Assembly (NCBI RefSeq): GCF_001039355.2
Contig: NW_019773525.1
Location: 1-64,000 of the forward strand
Length of the DNA: 64,000 nt
DNA from: Lingula anatina
Taxonomy: Eukaryota > Brachiopoda > Lingulata > Lingulida > Lingulidae
Direction of reading: 5' to 3'
Each line of letters opens with the position of its first letter. Position 1 is the stretch's first letter. The translations under genes and the position numbers were made by a program. This document shows positions 49,320-61,513 of the stretch, piece by piece. The notes below the pieces were generated by a model. It worked only from the letters and a program-made list of their open reading frames with translations, was not told the origin of the DNA and did not search any database.

Positions 49320-49510
49320 GGGCGCATTCACGGGCAGGTGATCCTCGAACTAACTAGCCCGCGGATCATATACGTGACGCACTTGACAATAGATTAATGC
49401 CTCCCACCGTCCCTGCAGGGACAGAGCAATTAAATTTCGGCATGCTTTCAAGTGGGTCGCACCATATTTGATCCGCGGACTAGTTAGTCAACTGGTTATG
49501 AAAGCGGCCC
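49320..49510. mobile_element. Foldback MITE, right-arm counterpart of 6002-6190
   Basis: Same arm motif (TTTGATCCGCGGACTAGTTA near the end) at the mirrored position. Confidence 0.65.
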
Positions 49511-50257
49511 ATATCGCGTTGACATCCATTCACTTTCTCCGAAGTCTATCTGAAAATAAACATTGATGTATATCTACATGTACGCGTCTCTATGTACGCC
49601 ATTAAAAACACCCACGGCTCACTTTAGCACCCTCGAAGCGGACGGAAGAGATGAACCCATGTTAGGCTACATGTACAACATACGTAACATGTGTCTGTTT
49701 ACGGTGTAGCTACCGGTAGTTTAAGCTGTTATTGAAGGTATGTAGGTTACTCGCCGTAAAGCATTTTTATTTTTGTGAGAAAAGTATGGTTTAGACATCA
49801 AAAGTATGGTTTAGACAATAACTTGCATCTGAAGTCTTTATTTGACGAACAAAAGACATTTAATTGCACCAAGTGGTGCTTTACCCACCGCTTTTACCCA
49901 CCATTATTTTTCATACTCACTTTTGTTCAGTCAGAGTGTAACCTTACTCTCTACCCGAGCGGCAGATTGATTTTTCACAGATATTCACAGATATGTCTCT
50001 AGATAAATAGACATTCATTTCGCCGTTTCATCCGTTTTACCCTATATAATCTGCCACCCTGGTAGAAGGTAGGGTATCCGCCTGAAATTGGAAACGATAA
50101 CCTGTGCCACTATGCCGATTTTAGTGTGCATCGAAAGGCTTGCCAAATCGGTTCATTAGTAATCTCAGCATCCGTGCTTTATTTCATGGGCACGTTTGGG
50201 AGGAAGAAAGCCAATTAAGATATGCAGTTACTTGGTTCACACATTATTTTAAGGGTG

Positions 50258-50456
50258 CATTCCCAGAGATTTAGATTTAGATCGACCTAATTCCTGGGGG
50301 TTCACGCTAAATTGCCGTCAGCCGTGCGCGCACATTGGTTAATTACCCCCTTACAGCTTTTAGTAGGCGGGACAGACGCTTAAGCCGGCTAAGCTGACAG
50401 TAATCTAGTGAGACTCCCCACAGGGATAGATCGATCTAAAATCTATGGCAATGGGA
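50258..50456. mobile_element. Foldback MITE, right-arm counterpart of 5058-5249
   Basis: CATTCCCA family, with GTTCACGCTAAAT at the mirrored position. Confidence 0.65.
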
Positions 50457-50979
50457 TACTTTGTGTAAAAGAGACAAAATGCCAGAATCACCAACGAACT
50501 CATAGCACATCCTCCTTATGACGCATTACCTAGAGGAGTTCAAGGGACGAAAGTTAATCAGCTTCTCATCATGACCAAGGTTTCGGGTCTTCTAATCCCG
50601 CTGTGTGTAACACACTTACATATAGACGGCAAATACATAAGTTGGTAATTACTTCCCGTAGCTTTGTATTAAACAATTGACACATTTGGGAATAGTGTTT
50701 TGGGTGCAAACTGACGCGTCAGTTTTATCACTGCAGAGTATCATACATAGGCAGGTACATTGGATACAGAAAGTACCGTGCGGATCGAGCCCCCCCCAAC
50801 CCCATCTTTTCTACCACTGTTTGTATATTTACAACGGTACCCCCATATTTTCCAAAATTCAATATAAAACTAGGATTAGATAAAGAATTGGAAGTCCCTT
50901 GATTTAATATCGTGGTTTAGCAGCCTTAGCCTCAATTATGTTACAGGCCCGTAGCTAGCCAATTCAAAAGGTTTTTTTT

Positions 50980-50986
50980 NNNNNNN
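50980..50986. other. Assembly gap (seven N) between T and C homopolymers
   Basis: The gap lies inside a small inverted structure whose ends are ACAGGCCCGTAGCTAG and CCGGTTACGGGCCTGT. The left arm has only one end, plus G runs, at 4792-4825. Confidence 0.9.
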
Positions 50987-51553
50987 CCCCCCCCCCCCCC
51001 GGTTACGGGCCTGTGTTATTAATATATTCTTTGGGTACCGATACTATGTTACTACCTCACTTGCAGTTCGGATCACGAGCATAGTTCTGCTAACTGGTGC
51101 TACTGATGATATGACAGTACTGAAGTACAATTATAACAATATCGCATCGACATTCATTCAGTTCTTCTCCGAACTCTATCTGAAAACAAACACTGACGCA
51201 TATCTTTGTGTACTCATTGTCGAATACCAACAACACCGTTAAAGTCACTCACGTGATCACTTAAGCATCCTAGAAGAGGACAGAAAAGATGTTTGGCTAC
51301 ATGTACAGTGTGCCAGTGGTTAGTTTAAGCTTTTATTAAAGATAGATTCTTTGTCGTGGGGCATGCATTTTACTTTAACGTAGCTTGAGAAAACCAAGCA
51401 AGGAACGTCTGAAGATTTTATTCGAACCGGACGTACAAAAGACGTCGAGTGCATTAAAGGCTTCCTCTTATCACGACTCGGATCAGTCACGTGGTACCTG
51501 AATCAGAAAAATATACGCTAATATATTAGACTGGTGAAAATACGGACGTAGCT

Positions 51554-51661
51554 ATGCTTAAGAGAGACATTTTATTGTTTATATTGCTATTTCATAGTGG
51601 TAAGTATACGCACTGAAGCTTATCCTAAAATAAATGGGAGTTTCAGTGGATGAGAGGCGAC

Positions 51662-51692
<31 letters not shown>

Positions 51693-54600
51693 TGTGCGCG
51701 CGAGCGAGCGTGAGTGCGTGAGCGGGACTGTAAGTGGGCACAGGCATTCAGCGTGTGTGCGATAAGGGCTTCTGACTGACAACGCGTTTATCATCTTTCA
51801 GGTTTAAAAACATATCTCAATGTATGAAAGTAACACAATTGCCGGTAGATCAAGGGATATATTGTCTCCATTTTTGAATTCAATTTTTCAATAATTTCAT
51901 GTTTATCACATCGTGTATAAGATCGAAAAACTCGTGACATGCAATTATACACGTTTCAACACTGATGTCGTCCTTGGCTCATTCTTAAAATGTATGTTAG
52001 ATGTTAGAGCCTTATCAGTAGGGCACGGCTTGTATAAACAGATGCACAACTAGAGTTTATAACTGAATATGACGTGTAGTCTAGCTGTTTTAATTCCAAG
52101 GGACGAAATACAAAACGAACATCAAACTTTTACCGGCTTGACATTAAAAATTCATGGTTGCTTAAACACTCGCTCGCTCTCTTTCTCTTTCTCTCTCTCT
52201 CTCGCTCTCGCACGCACGCACGCACACACACACATACACACACACAGAACTTCTTTTTTCTATTTCGTTGTGAAAATACACATCACCCATGTGCGCGAGC
52301 AAATGTATAAATACAACTTTACATGCGTGTATAGTGCTGGGGTGTCGCATGTAGCAAGAAACATGTCTTCTAGGAAAAGCACCAAAGGTTACACGATATT
52401 TATTTGTCCCTGGGTTAATAATTAACCAATCCCTGCCAAGGTAATAGACTAGCTTATAGTTACTGTTTAAGGATACTGTAAGCACTGTGTATTATCATCC
52501 AGGTACCGAAAATGAGTGTTTTTCTGCCCCCAATTATTCAAAACAATAACCCCTTCGAAAATATAAGAAATTGGCGTTTATATTTCTCGTTGCTATGTAT
52601 AGGATATATTAATGACGCCATTAAATTGGTGTTAAAGCGATGTTCGTGAGTTTTCAGGTAAAGAAGAAATTCAAGAAACCAATTTTACCATTTTTACCCA
52701 AAAATCGCAATTATGACGTCACTCGTAAGATTAAATCTGCGTAAATGTTTATTAATTTAGTCAATGAGCACTAAAGATATCTGTTATCCTAATGTATGTA
52801 TGAAAGGCAGTAAATAAGGAGTATTAGACAAACGCTTTCAGTATCCTGAGTTTTTATGGACGTAATAGAAAAATTATAAGAAATGAGACGAGGCATGCAT
52901 TTAAGAAGATGTCTACAATTTGTTATTTTAAATGCGGAGGACACGGCAAGCAATTTCAACGGTTTCGCAGGTTGTAAACGTTTATCTTTACTCTACTTTA
53001 CTTTCTATTTACAGTGGGAGTAGGCGGAAGTAGCGTTACACTAAGTACGCCCAACGCTACAATAAATCAAACCACCACAGGAGGCGAAGCTACAACAACA
53101 AACACATCCACACTGCCATTCAACAGTACCTCCAGGCAAACTTCATCTCAACCTCAATCGAAAGACACAGCCCCTGGAAGAGCCACAACCTTGCAAGCGG
53201 ATATGACGTCACCTAGAAACATGACGTCACCAGGGTTCACGCGTTCTTTTGGACCCATAAATGGACCTCCCGGTAACATGTCAATTCACAGTGCCTAGCG
53301 GGGAACAGCATTATTTGCAAAATATGAAAATTTGGTGGGATTCAGTTGGTGTTGAAGTGGATGAATAATGCAACTTTATGCTTCCTCATTTCCCCCTTTT
53401 TTAAATAAAAATTGGCAGCACTTTTTAGTCCACGAAGTACAGTATTGTTTCATTAACTTTCCAGGGCAAATAACAGCTCATGCGTAAAGAATTACATTTC
53501 TCTGTGATGATTAATTTTTTTATTTAGTTCTACCTTTACGATCTTTATACAACTTTGGTGCAACCCTGTAACATCCTCAGCTTAAGCATGGTGTTAGTCA
53601 GAAACTTCAACAAGGGAATTTATTGCAAATGGCATTCTTCTAGATCTAAATAGAATACTGTCTATTTCAACTGAACCTGTTCAACTTCGGGCTTTGATGA
53701 ACTAAATGAAATAATTGCAATCGGTGGATAGGGGAGACCGGGGCTAGTTGGTCCCCTTATCAATTAATGACAAAGTAAATATGGGGTAAAAGAATTGATC
53801 ACATCATTTTGTAAAGTGACCGTATCCAATAGTGATAAGAAAGCGTCGGCAGTGAGTCCAAATGAAATGATTTAGCATCTTAGCATATTAAAGAGATTTA
53901 ATGGGGGGGGGGGGCAACTTACCCTGGGGTCCAGCTAGCCCCTGTCTCCCCTACTGGCTTAACTGGGTGCTTGTAAATATAGTGTCATGCGTCGTCTCTT
54001 CAGAATAGGGGGGACTAACTAGGGGTAACTCCTCTATTGCACTGACAGCTGACATTGTTTACTTTTCCAGAAGATGACTGCAGCGGTCACGTGGCTGGCA
54101 TCATAACGACATCCCTCCTCGCCGTCGCCTTTGCAGTGGTAGCGGCTGTCTTTGCACTGAAGTAAGCTTTGACACAATTATTTCATGCCAGTGTAGAACT
54201 TGTAGGACACTTATATGTGAGCTTGTGTTCTGCACTAACTTTGATCTTTAAATTGAGTTATTTCTGTACAATTCGAGGAGCACAAACGTCCTCCAAGCAC
54301 AAATGAAAAAGTTTAATTACATTTTTTTTTTGTAACTTTTCTTCAATTTGTGACATAGGCTACTACATGTAGTGCAGTGCACACATTTCAAGCGGTCACT
54401 CAGATAAGTTAACAAAATGCTCATCATGTTGATGAACCATCTTTCAAAAAAAAGACATTTGTAAAAAGATCCATAATTCTCACTACATCTTTCTTAAATA
54501 TAAATATAGTAGAATGTAGTTCTGTCCAAAGTATCCATAGGCCTATTTATATAGGTTCGTATAGGACGTCCTATAGAAAATTGGCCCAAAGTCCTATGGA

Positions 54601-55204
54601 CATACATATCGGACGTCCGACAGAATTCTTAAAGAGTCCCATAGACTCCTATAGCATTTCTGTAAGGTATAAATGTTATTTATATGCCGACCTTTATTTT
54701 CAAAAATTCAGGTGGCGACAGGCAGTACAGCACGGTGGTCAGACACCCCCGCCCCCCATCGAAAAACCGTTCAGTTTATCCATCGGAAAATCCGTAAACG
54801 CAGGCACGACTATCAACACAAGTGGTGTGAACTATGAAGTATTACCCAACGGCAGCTCAAAAGATGGCCCTGTTGCTTACGTCAACATGGCAAATGGCGG
54901 CCATGAACAGCCTGCAGATGGCGCTAATTATAGTAGCGCAAATGAAGTTGTAAACGACACCAATGCGTCGGATGATGACCCGATATATATCTCAGTTAAA
55001 GAGCAGGGTGATCGACAAATAAACTTCAAGGACTACGCCGACGCTAGGAGAGATTTTTACGCGAATTCAGGGCAGAGACATGAAAGTATTGGACCGGAAG
55101 ACGTATATGAGAACGCTTCTGAAATGTCGCGCGGAGCTGATTTATATGGGAACACTTTTGATTACAGTGAAAACGAGAAAACTGAATACCTGCAAGTATT
55201 TTGA
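51554..55204 (+). CDS. Mucin-stalk type I membrane protein with phosphotyrosine-type tail (right copy)
   Basis: Exons 51,554-51,599, 53,015-53,272, 54,071-54,161 and 54,712-55,204. Lengths (46, 258, 91, 493) equal those of the left copy, 295 aa, no breaks. The signal peptide is identical to the left copy. The stalk differs at several Thr/Ser positions and the TM differs by a few conservative changes. The tail keeps all tyrosine motifs (NYEVLP, AYVNM, PIYISV, DVYENA, LYGNT, EYLQVF), while the spacer NGFGTDTN is NEVVNDTN here. Both copies staying open while the LRR and trefoil right copies decay suggests retained function, or too little time. Transcribed toward the GPCR gene, which converges on it. 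Confidence 0.82.
53731..53951. mobile_element. Palindromic MITE-like element, right-arm counterpart of 1821-2044
   Basis: Ends GGGGAGACCGGGGCTAG and CTAGCCCCTGTCTCCCC, at the mirrored intron position of the mucin gene. Confidence 0.7.
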
Positions 55205-55291
55205 ATTAATCGTTTTAAATAATTTTCTTACAATCTATATTTTAATATTTAGATGAGTGTATATTTTTATCTGATATGTTGATGAAAGAAC

Positions 55292-55615
55292 TTGACGATG
55301 TATGCACTAAGTACATGCCATCCGTGTAATAGCAATAACGAATGCTTATTCTGCAAATTGCTTGCTGAGTTTCATTTGTGTTTACGGATGGAATACTTTT
55401 TATGTAAGGAATTTGATGAACAAGCAGTTAGGCATGTACGTATTATAATTAAGTTACATAAATTCTTTGAGAACAATAATTCAGCTGAAGAAAATTATTT
55501 TGACAATTATCTTTGTCATTTAATCAGTGAATGCAGCAAAGATCATTTATATAATATAATATCACGACTTTTATTTGATAAATTTGGAAAAGTAATTTTT
55601 TTGCAAAACAAGTAG
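55292..55615 (+). other. Open frame of 107 codons downstream of the mucin gene, doubtful
   Basis: The frame lies 88 bp after the mucin stop and ends 41 bp before the GPCR stop. It is AT-rich and cysteine- and histidine-bearing, with no recognised domain. It could be 3' UTR or a small gene. No counterpart exists at the left arm. Confidence 0.2.
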
Positions 55616-55655
55616 CTTAACTTCTTTGAGTAACAAGTAGGACGTCAGCATTAGT

Positions 55656-58600
55656 TTATAAGGGTGCCTTGGACTCTGAGCCCAAAACTGTATATTTAGT
55701 GAAGTCTTTAGAGCCAGTAGACGGTTTTTTCCTCCAGATAGGGCTGCATCCATTATTGCTTTGACTAGTTATCACAGACTGACTGACAGTTTGGTCTTCA
55801 CGAGGACTTAAATCCCCAAGTAATGGCACTTTGGTTTCCTGGTCGTTGTTTAATTCTTCGCCTGCCGGTAACGCGAAGGCTTCATGTGTTGAGCACGTGG
55901 GAGAATCCCGTGATGGTAAGGTGTTTTCGTTGAGAGTCGGGCTTGTGGTCATATCACGTGCTGACTGCGTGACAGAATGGGTACTCCTGTGAAGTGATTC
56001 GCCATTCTCTTCGCTGATATTATGAATGTTGGTTTTTGAGTCTGGAGCACCTCCAATTTCCTCCTGTATCGCGTCATCCCTGAGAGGCGCCGATGACCCG
56101 TATCTGTATGTGACCTTTTCACGGCAGTTACAGCTGTCAGTGTAATTTGCGGAACACAGAGAACAGTGACGTAACGTAATTGCGCTACCCACAGACTGAT
56201 GACGTTGGCCAAATGTTTGTTCTGACTGTCCGCCATATGATTGGTTCCTGAAGCTCAGCGCTGTGGACATCGTTCCAATGGTGCTTCTGCGAGACTCTCG
56301 TCTGACCTTATGACGCTGAGCTGATTGCCGAAGTTGCCCAATAACCTTAAAGAATAAGTTATTATGATTTTCAATTTTTATGTAAATTTTGGGAAAAAAA
56401 TCTTACACAGGTTGTAAAACGTGAAAAGTATACAGTTTGAACATGAGGGTCACAGTGTTTGTTTTTATACCTACTATTATTGCCCTGTTTCTCTTTAAAT
56501 TATCGAGATATTTTAGCAGAAGTCACAAACAAAATTTCAAAAGACACTGTACATTGTGCTATGAATTTAAAGATGTGTTATATGGAGTAGGTAACCATGT
56601 AGGCCTATTACTGAATGGAAATTTCACATCTTACCTCCCCATTAAAAAAGCAGAAGATAAGTGCCACCAGAAACCCCTAAAACATACAAATATATCTGTT
56701 CAAAATATAGCAGAATACAGCAGCATGACCAAAACTCTATAAAGAATACTAATTAAATACTGATAAACTATAGGTCTAACAAAAGCATTTATGAAAAGCA
56801 GCTGGTCTGATCTTTTTAAACAAAACTTTTAATCTGCTTTGTTCATAGATAAACCATTATTTGTCCACTTTGAATTAAACCAAAGCCTCCGCATTAGTGC
56901 CAAAAACCACTTTGTTAAAATGGCTGAACAGACAAAATTTTCCGTCTTAAAATTTAGAACGACTTTCATTGTCCAAGTCAGTTTAGCCAAGGTCCTTAAC
57001 CATACCAAATGCCACCGTTCGCCCTCTAAAATCCCAAATATTTTCAGGTCCCTTCACCGTGCCCCGAACCCCACGCCAAGAGGGGTGGGGGGTCGGATTC
57101 GCATCCACGGACCCCCCCCCCCTTTCAAATACCAAATATTCATGGATTCGCCCGTGTTTACCTGAGTATTGGCGAGAACTGCCGACAGTATTTCGTACCA
57201 ACTAAAGTCTACATTCTTTTCCTGAGGTCGGTAAATGATAGCTAAGAGCTGCAGTCCAAATAATGGCACCAGAACAAAAGTGGCCTTCAACCCGCGCCTG
57301 GAATACAGGGATTTAGTAGATGATTATGATTTTTTTTTTCGGATATTTTATATCAGCTGGCGTCTGAATGAACATGTTTTCCTACTAAGATTTCATACCT
57401 GGAATATTAAACGTATGAAAGACAATGTGTCGAAGAAAGATTTGTTGTCTTGGAGCGATCTTTCTGTGGGATAATATGCACAAGGGTGGATTTGTGTGTA
57501 TGCTATCTCCACTCGGCAAATTTGGCCTCACCCTTTGTAAAGCGGTTGACAATAATAAGCACTTTGTTCAATGAAATAGTACAAAAGTAGCCGAGTGACT
57601 TGATATAAACTAGATAAACTACAATAGTTTACTTATTAATATCGTGAGTGCAAAAGGCTTAAATGCGGCGTCAGCGATAAATAAAATGTGAGAACAAACT
57701 CGTGTCAGGTGAGATCGCTGACGGGAATGTGTTAGGTGAGACGACTTACCTCATATCACAATACAACCCCATTGTGCTTGTTAAAACCAGGGAATTATAC
57801 CGTAGACGATATACTTCCATGTTGAAACAACACACTATACATTTAATATTATCCGAAGCTTACCTGTAATTACTGGGCTCGTTAGGATGCCGCTGAAGTT
57901 GTGTGAGTAGAATACGTAGAATGTTGCACAAAAAGAACAAATTCATCTGAAAATATAAAATATTGATTTTGCATAATCCACCTCTGAATCAAGCAAGGCC
58001 AATATAAAAGTGATCTTGAAGAAAATGATTGTGTTATGGTTTGATTTTTGATACTGAGCAGATCAAAATGGCCAGGATTTCATTACCAATTTTGTTTTAG
58101 ATTTTGACAAAAGTCAAAGACATTGTTAGCAACAGTCGCCATACTAGCATCTAGTATTAGTTCAATAACACTTTTGATATAAACAATATACAAAATTATC
58201 AAGAGGCTGAAAACGTCATCACGCAATAAAACATCCCGTATGCCCAATGTTATAACATTGAATCATTTTAATAGCCAAAGTATCGAGTTATTTCCCAGTA
58301 ACAGCACAGACACATCAAACATTCATCACTTTCCTGTGCTCGGTAACAGCTGTGAGAGCATATATGTATGTTATCGTTGAAAATTCAGCATTTAGTTGTA
58401 GACGGGTTTCACAGTTTATTGCGTAATAACTACTCATTTATGATATCGTACATCACACTAAATGGTGTCTGAAATTTGAGGTACACTCAAAATTTTGTTC
58501 TGAGATAATAAAAATGATAATTTGCCATTATGTACACTTCATATCGACCTATAGATTAAATTATTCTTAGGAGCACTTATATTTGCGATATACCAAGAAT

Positions 58601-61482
58601 GTAGTAAAGTCAACTTAACTGATGGAGAGGGAAATCGTCGTATTTATTAAAATGAAGGCTCTGTTACTCTTTTTTTTATTTAATACACCGTTATCTGATA
58701 AAGGCGAATTTAGAAGGATACATGTAGGCTTCAGCTGTTCTTTTAATTTTTTTAATTGGTTTACCTGCAGACACTTCGACAAAGACAGGCCCCTTTGCTC
58801 ACCATCCCGGCCCTCCCAACCCTATACCAAAATACTGTATCCCCGATGATGTCACGTCACGCACTTTATTTTTTTTTTTTCAAGTCCCGTTGTCTCACGC
58901 GAGATGTAAGATACTGAATGTGTGATGTGATTCCTCGTGTGACGGAACGAGATATCGCAAGAGGCGTGCATGTATCATAAAACTGTTCCCAGATGCCTCT
59001 GTTATTGTTCTATAGTATGAGTTTTACTTACAACCAAACTGAGCAAATTAGGTGTGTATATAATCCACTCGAACCCTGCCATATTAGGTACCCAGCATCT
59101 AAACAGAAAAAATAATAGTAATACATGTGTATATTTGACACGAGACGATATCATACAGGTACATGTATGCTATTTTAACAAAAACAATCCAAATCTTCTT
59201 AATAGCCATTAATTTGAAAAAAAAATACGCTGATTCAAATAAGTGTGCACAATTTATCCATAGCTGCATTAGATTACGCTGAATGTTGCGTTTTCATCGT
59301 TAGGCTACTGACGGCATACATGTACACTTGTAGGCCTATTGTTTTTTGTATGCTAGTATGTCCCGCTTTTTATTTTACATGTTACCATAAAAGTGATATA
59401 CATAAAAATGATATACACACTCTCTATTCTGTTTGCTGGATGCCTTAATCAAGCTATACACTGCGACTGGAAGGAGTGGGAAACCTGTGAAAACAAGGGA
59501 AAAAACATTCATGGCCAACCATAATTACTGTATAAGCTATATTAAATGTAAATATAGGAAAATGGATTTTCTTGCCTGAAAATAATCTCAAAACGAATAC
59601 TAGTGCAGGATACTAGTACGCTCGCGTGTGTAGGCCTGGAATATAAAAATGTGCCAAAAAATCGTCAAGCTAAAACCAACCACAGCCTTTTGGATGTATT
59701 CATCACATACATACCCCAGCCATATGCTAGATATATCCACCATAAATATACCCCAGCCTGCTGGATATATTTACCATAAACAAATCCCAGCCTACTGGAT
59801 ATATCCACATATACATACCCCAGCCTACTGGATATATCCATCACATACATACCCCAGCCTACTGGATATATCCACTCGAACCCTGCCATATTAAACCTGC
59901 CATATCCACCATTAACATACCCCAGCTTACTGCATTTATCCACATATACATGTACGTACCCCAGCCTACTGGATATATCCACCATAAACATATCCCAGCC
60001 TACTGGATATATCCACATATACTGTACATACCCCAGCCTACTGGATATATCCACCATATCTTCTTAGGGGTTTGGAATGTTCGGACGATGAGTCTGTGCA
60101 GGTAAAACCCTTCCAGAAACATCCACGTGTAATTCGTCATACGAATATAACGGGTCAGCATGTAGAGAATCTTACAGCCGATCTGAAACGAATTCACTGC
60201 ATGTTCAAAGTTGTACAAGGATTTCGATTTGGATATGATTATCAGATTCAAATGTAAATGGAGGATTCGTCCTCTAAATATAATTTACAAATAAAAGGCA
60301 GAATACATTTTCTACCTTATAATTTGATAAACTTGCACCCCTACCTGTGTATCATAACTAATGAATCGAATGTAGCCCCCCTACCCCCCCCCCCCCCCCC
60401 CCATTGTACAACAACGGATACCAGTAAAATAATCTTGTTAACGGTTATACATATTTGAATTAGGATTCTTTTTTAGTAAATTACTGTTCCGAATTACTGT
60501 TCCAAACAAATAAAATTAAGTATTAGTTGAAGATAATGTATTACTCACGTGGTTCTTATATATAATAGATGTCTCTTTACTGTGTGACAGCCGATCCAGA
60601 AACACCACGGAGTCCAGTATGATGTATATGACGCCCGTTAGGATGAAGGAGATGAACAGGTTGACGTGAATCTGGACACGATGCTGGGTAGAAAGCTGTC
60701 TGGTAAACACACAAAAGTATAGTGTGACGCATGTGATATTGTGTTAGTTGAGATGTGTCCATTGTGTGGATTGCGTTGGGTGAAACAATTTAGGAGTTAA
60801 ATTGTATGATGCTTGGCAGATATATGCACTGTACAAATATATGGCCTATAGTTGAAATAGTGTTGGTTAAGATACTGTGCTGAATAAATTGTTTGGTGAC
60901 TCATTGTGGTGGATCGAACTACTAGGAGAAGGATAGTGCATTGGTTGTTTCAGTGTGTTAAGTGTGTTATTGTTTTATCCTAAAAATTCCAACGGTTGTC
61001 ATACACTTTGTACAAATTACTAGTGCCTGTCTTACATTAACAACATCAAAGAAACATCACAATCATACCCTTCAAATTACGAGTAGTACAATTTATTCTG
61101 ATCTCCCATTTGCAACAAATGACTTAAATAGGAACCAAAACAATTGAATGCTTTGGAATTAAGCCAGACTTACTTAAAGGACAGGAAGATGATGACAGCA
61201 GGCACCAAGGCAACGATACCCACAGCATTGCAAGCTATCCTTACATAGATTGTGTCTCTCTTCGCCTGGAAACACACATAATACACCGCAGCGTGAAGAA
61301 AAATTGGTAAGATACATGGTAATGGTAAAAAACCAATATATAATTAAATTGTATGAAAGATGGCAAAAAAAACGTTTTATTTCAGACATTTATTGTTTTC
61401 GACAATAATATAAAAACATATTTCATATGCATAAACTGCACTGATGAACTCCCCAGTGTTTGGAAATATACCAGAACAAAAA

Positions 61483-61513
<31 letters not shown>

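Larger units (their letters stand above)
43415..55240 (-). repeat. Right arm of the large inverted duplication
   Basis: Inverted counterpart of 650-14,280. Relative to the left arm it lacks the MITE at 11,096, the 668-bp transposon and a segment matching about 7651-9494. The inner edge falls in the intron after trefoil exon 4, so the TM and tail exons are not included. Gene order is mirrored: trefoil, LRR, mucin. Confidence 0.9.

Noticed and set aside
59665-60057. 130-codon minus-strand frame rich in GYV/DISSRLG
   Set aside because: It is the GPCR minisatellite translated; the array is intronic except for its last unit.
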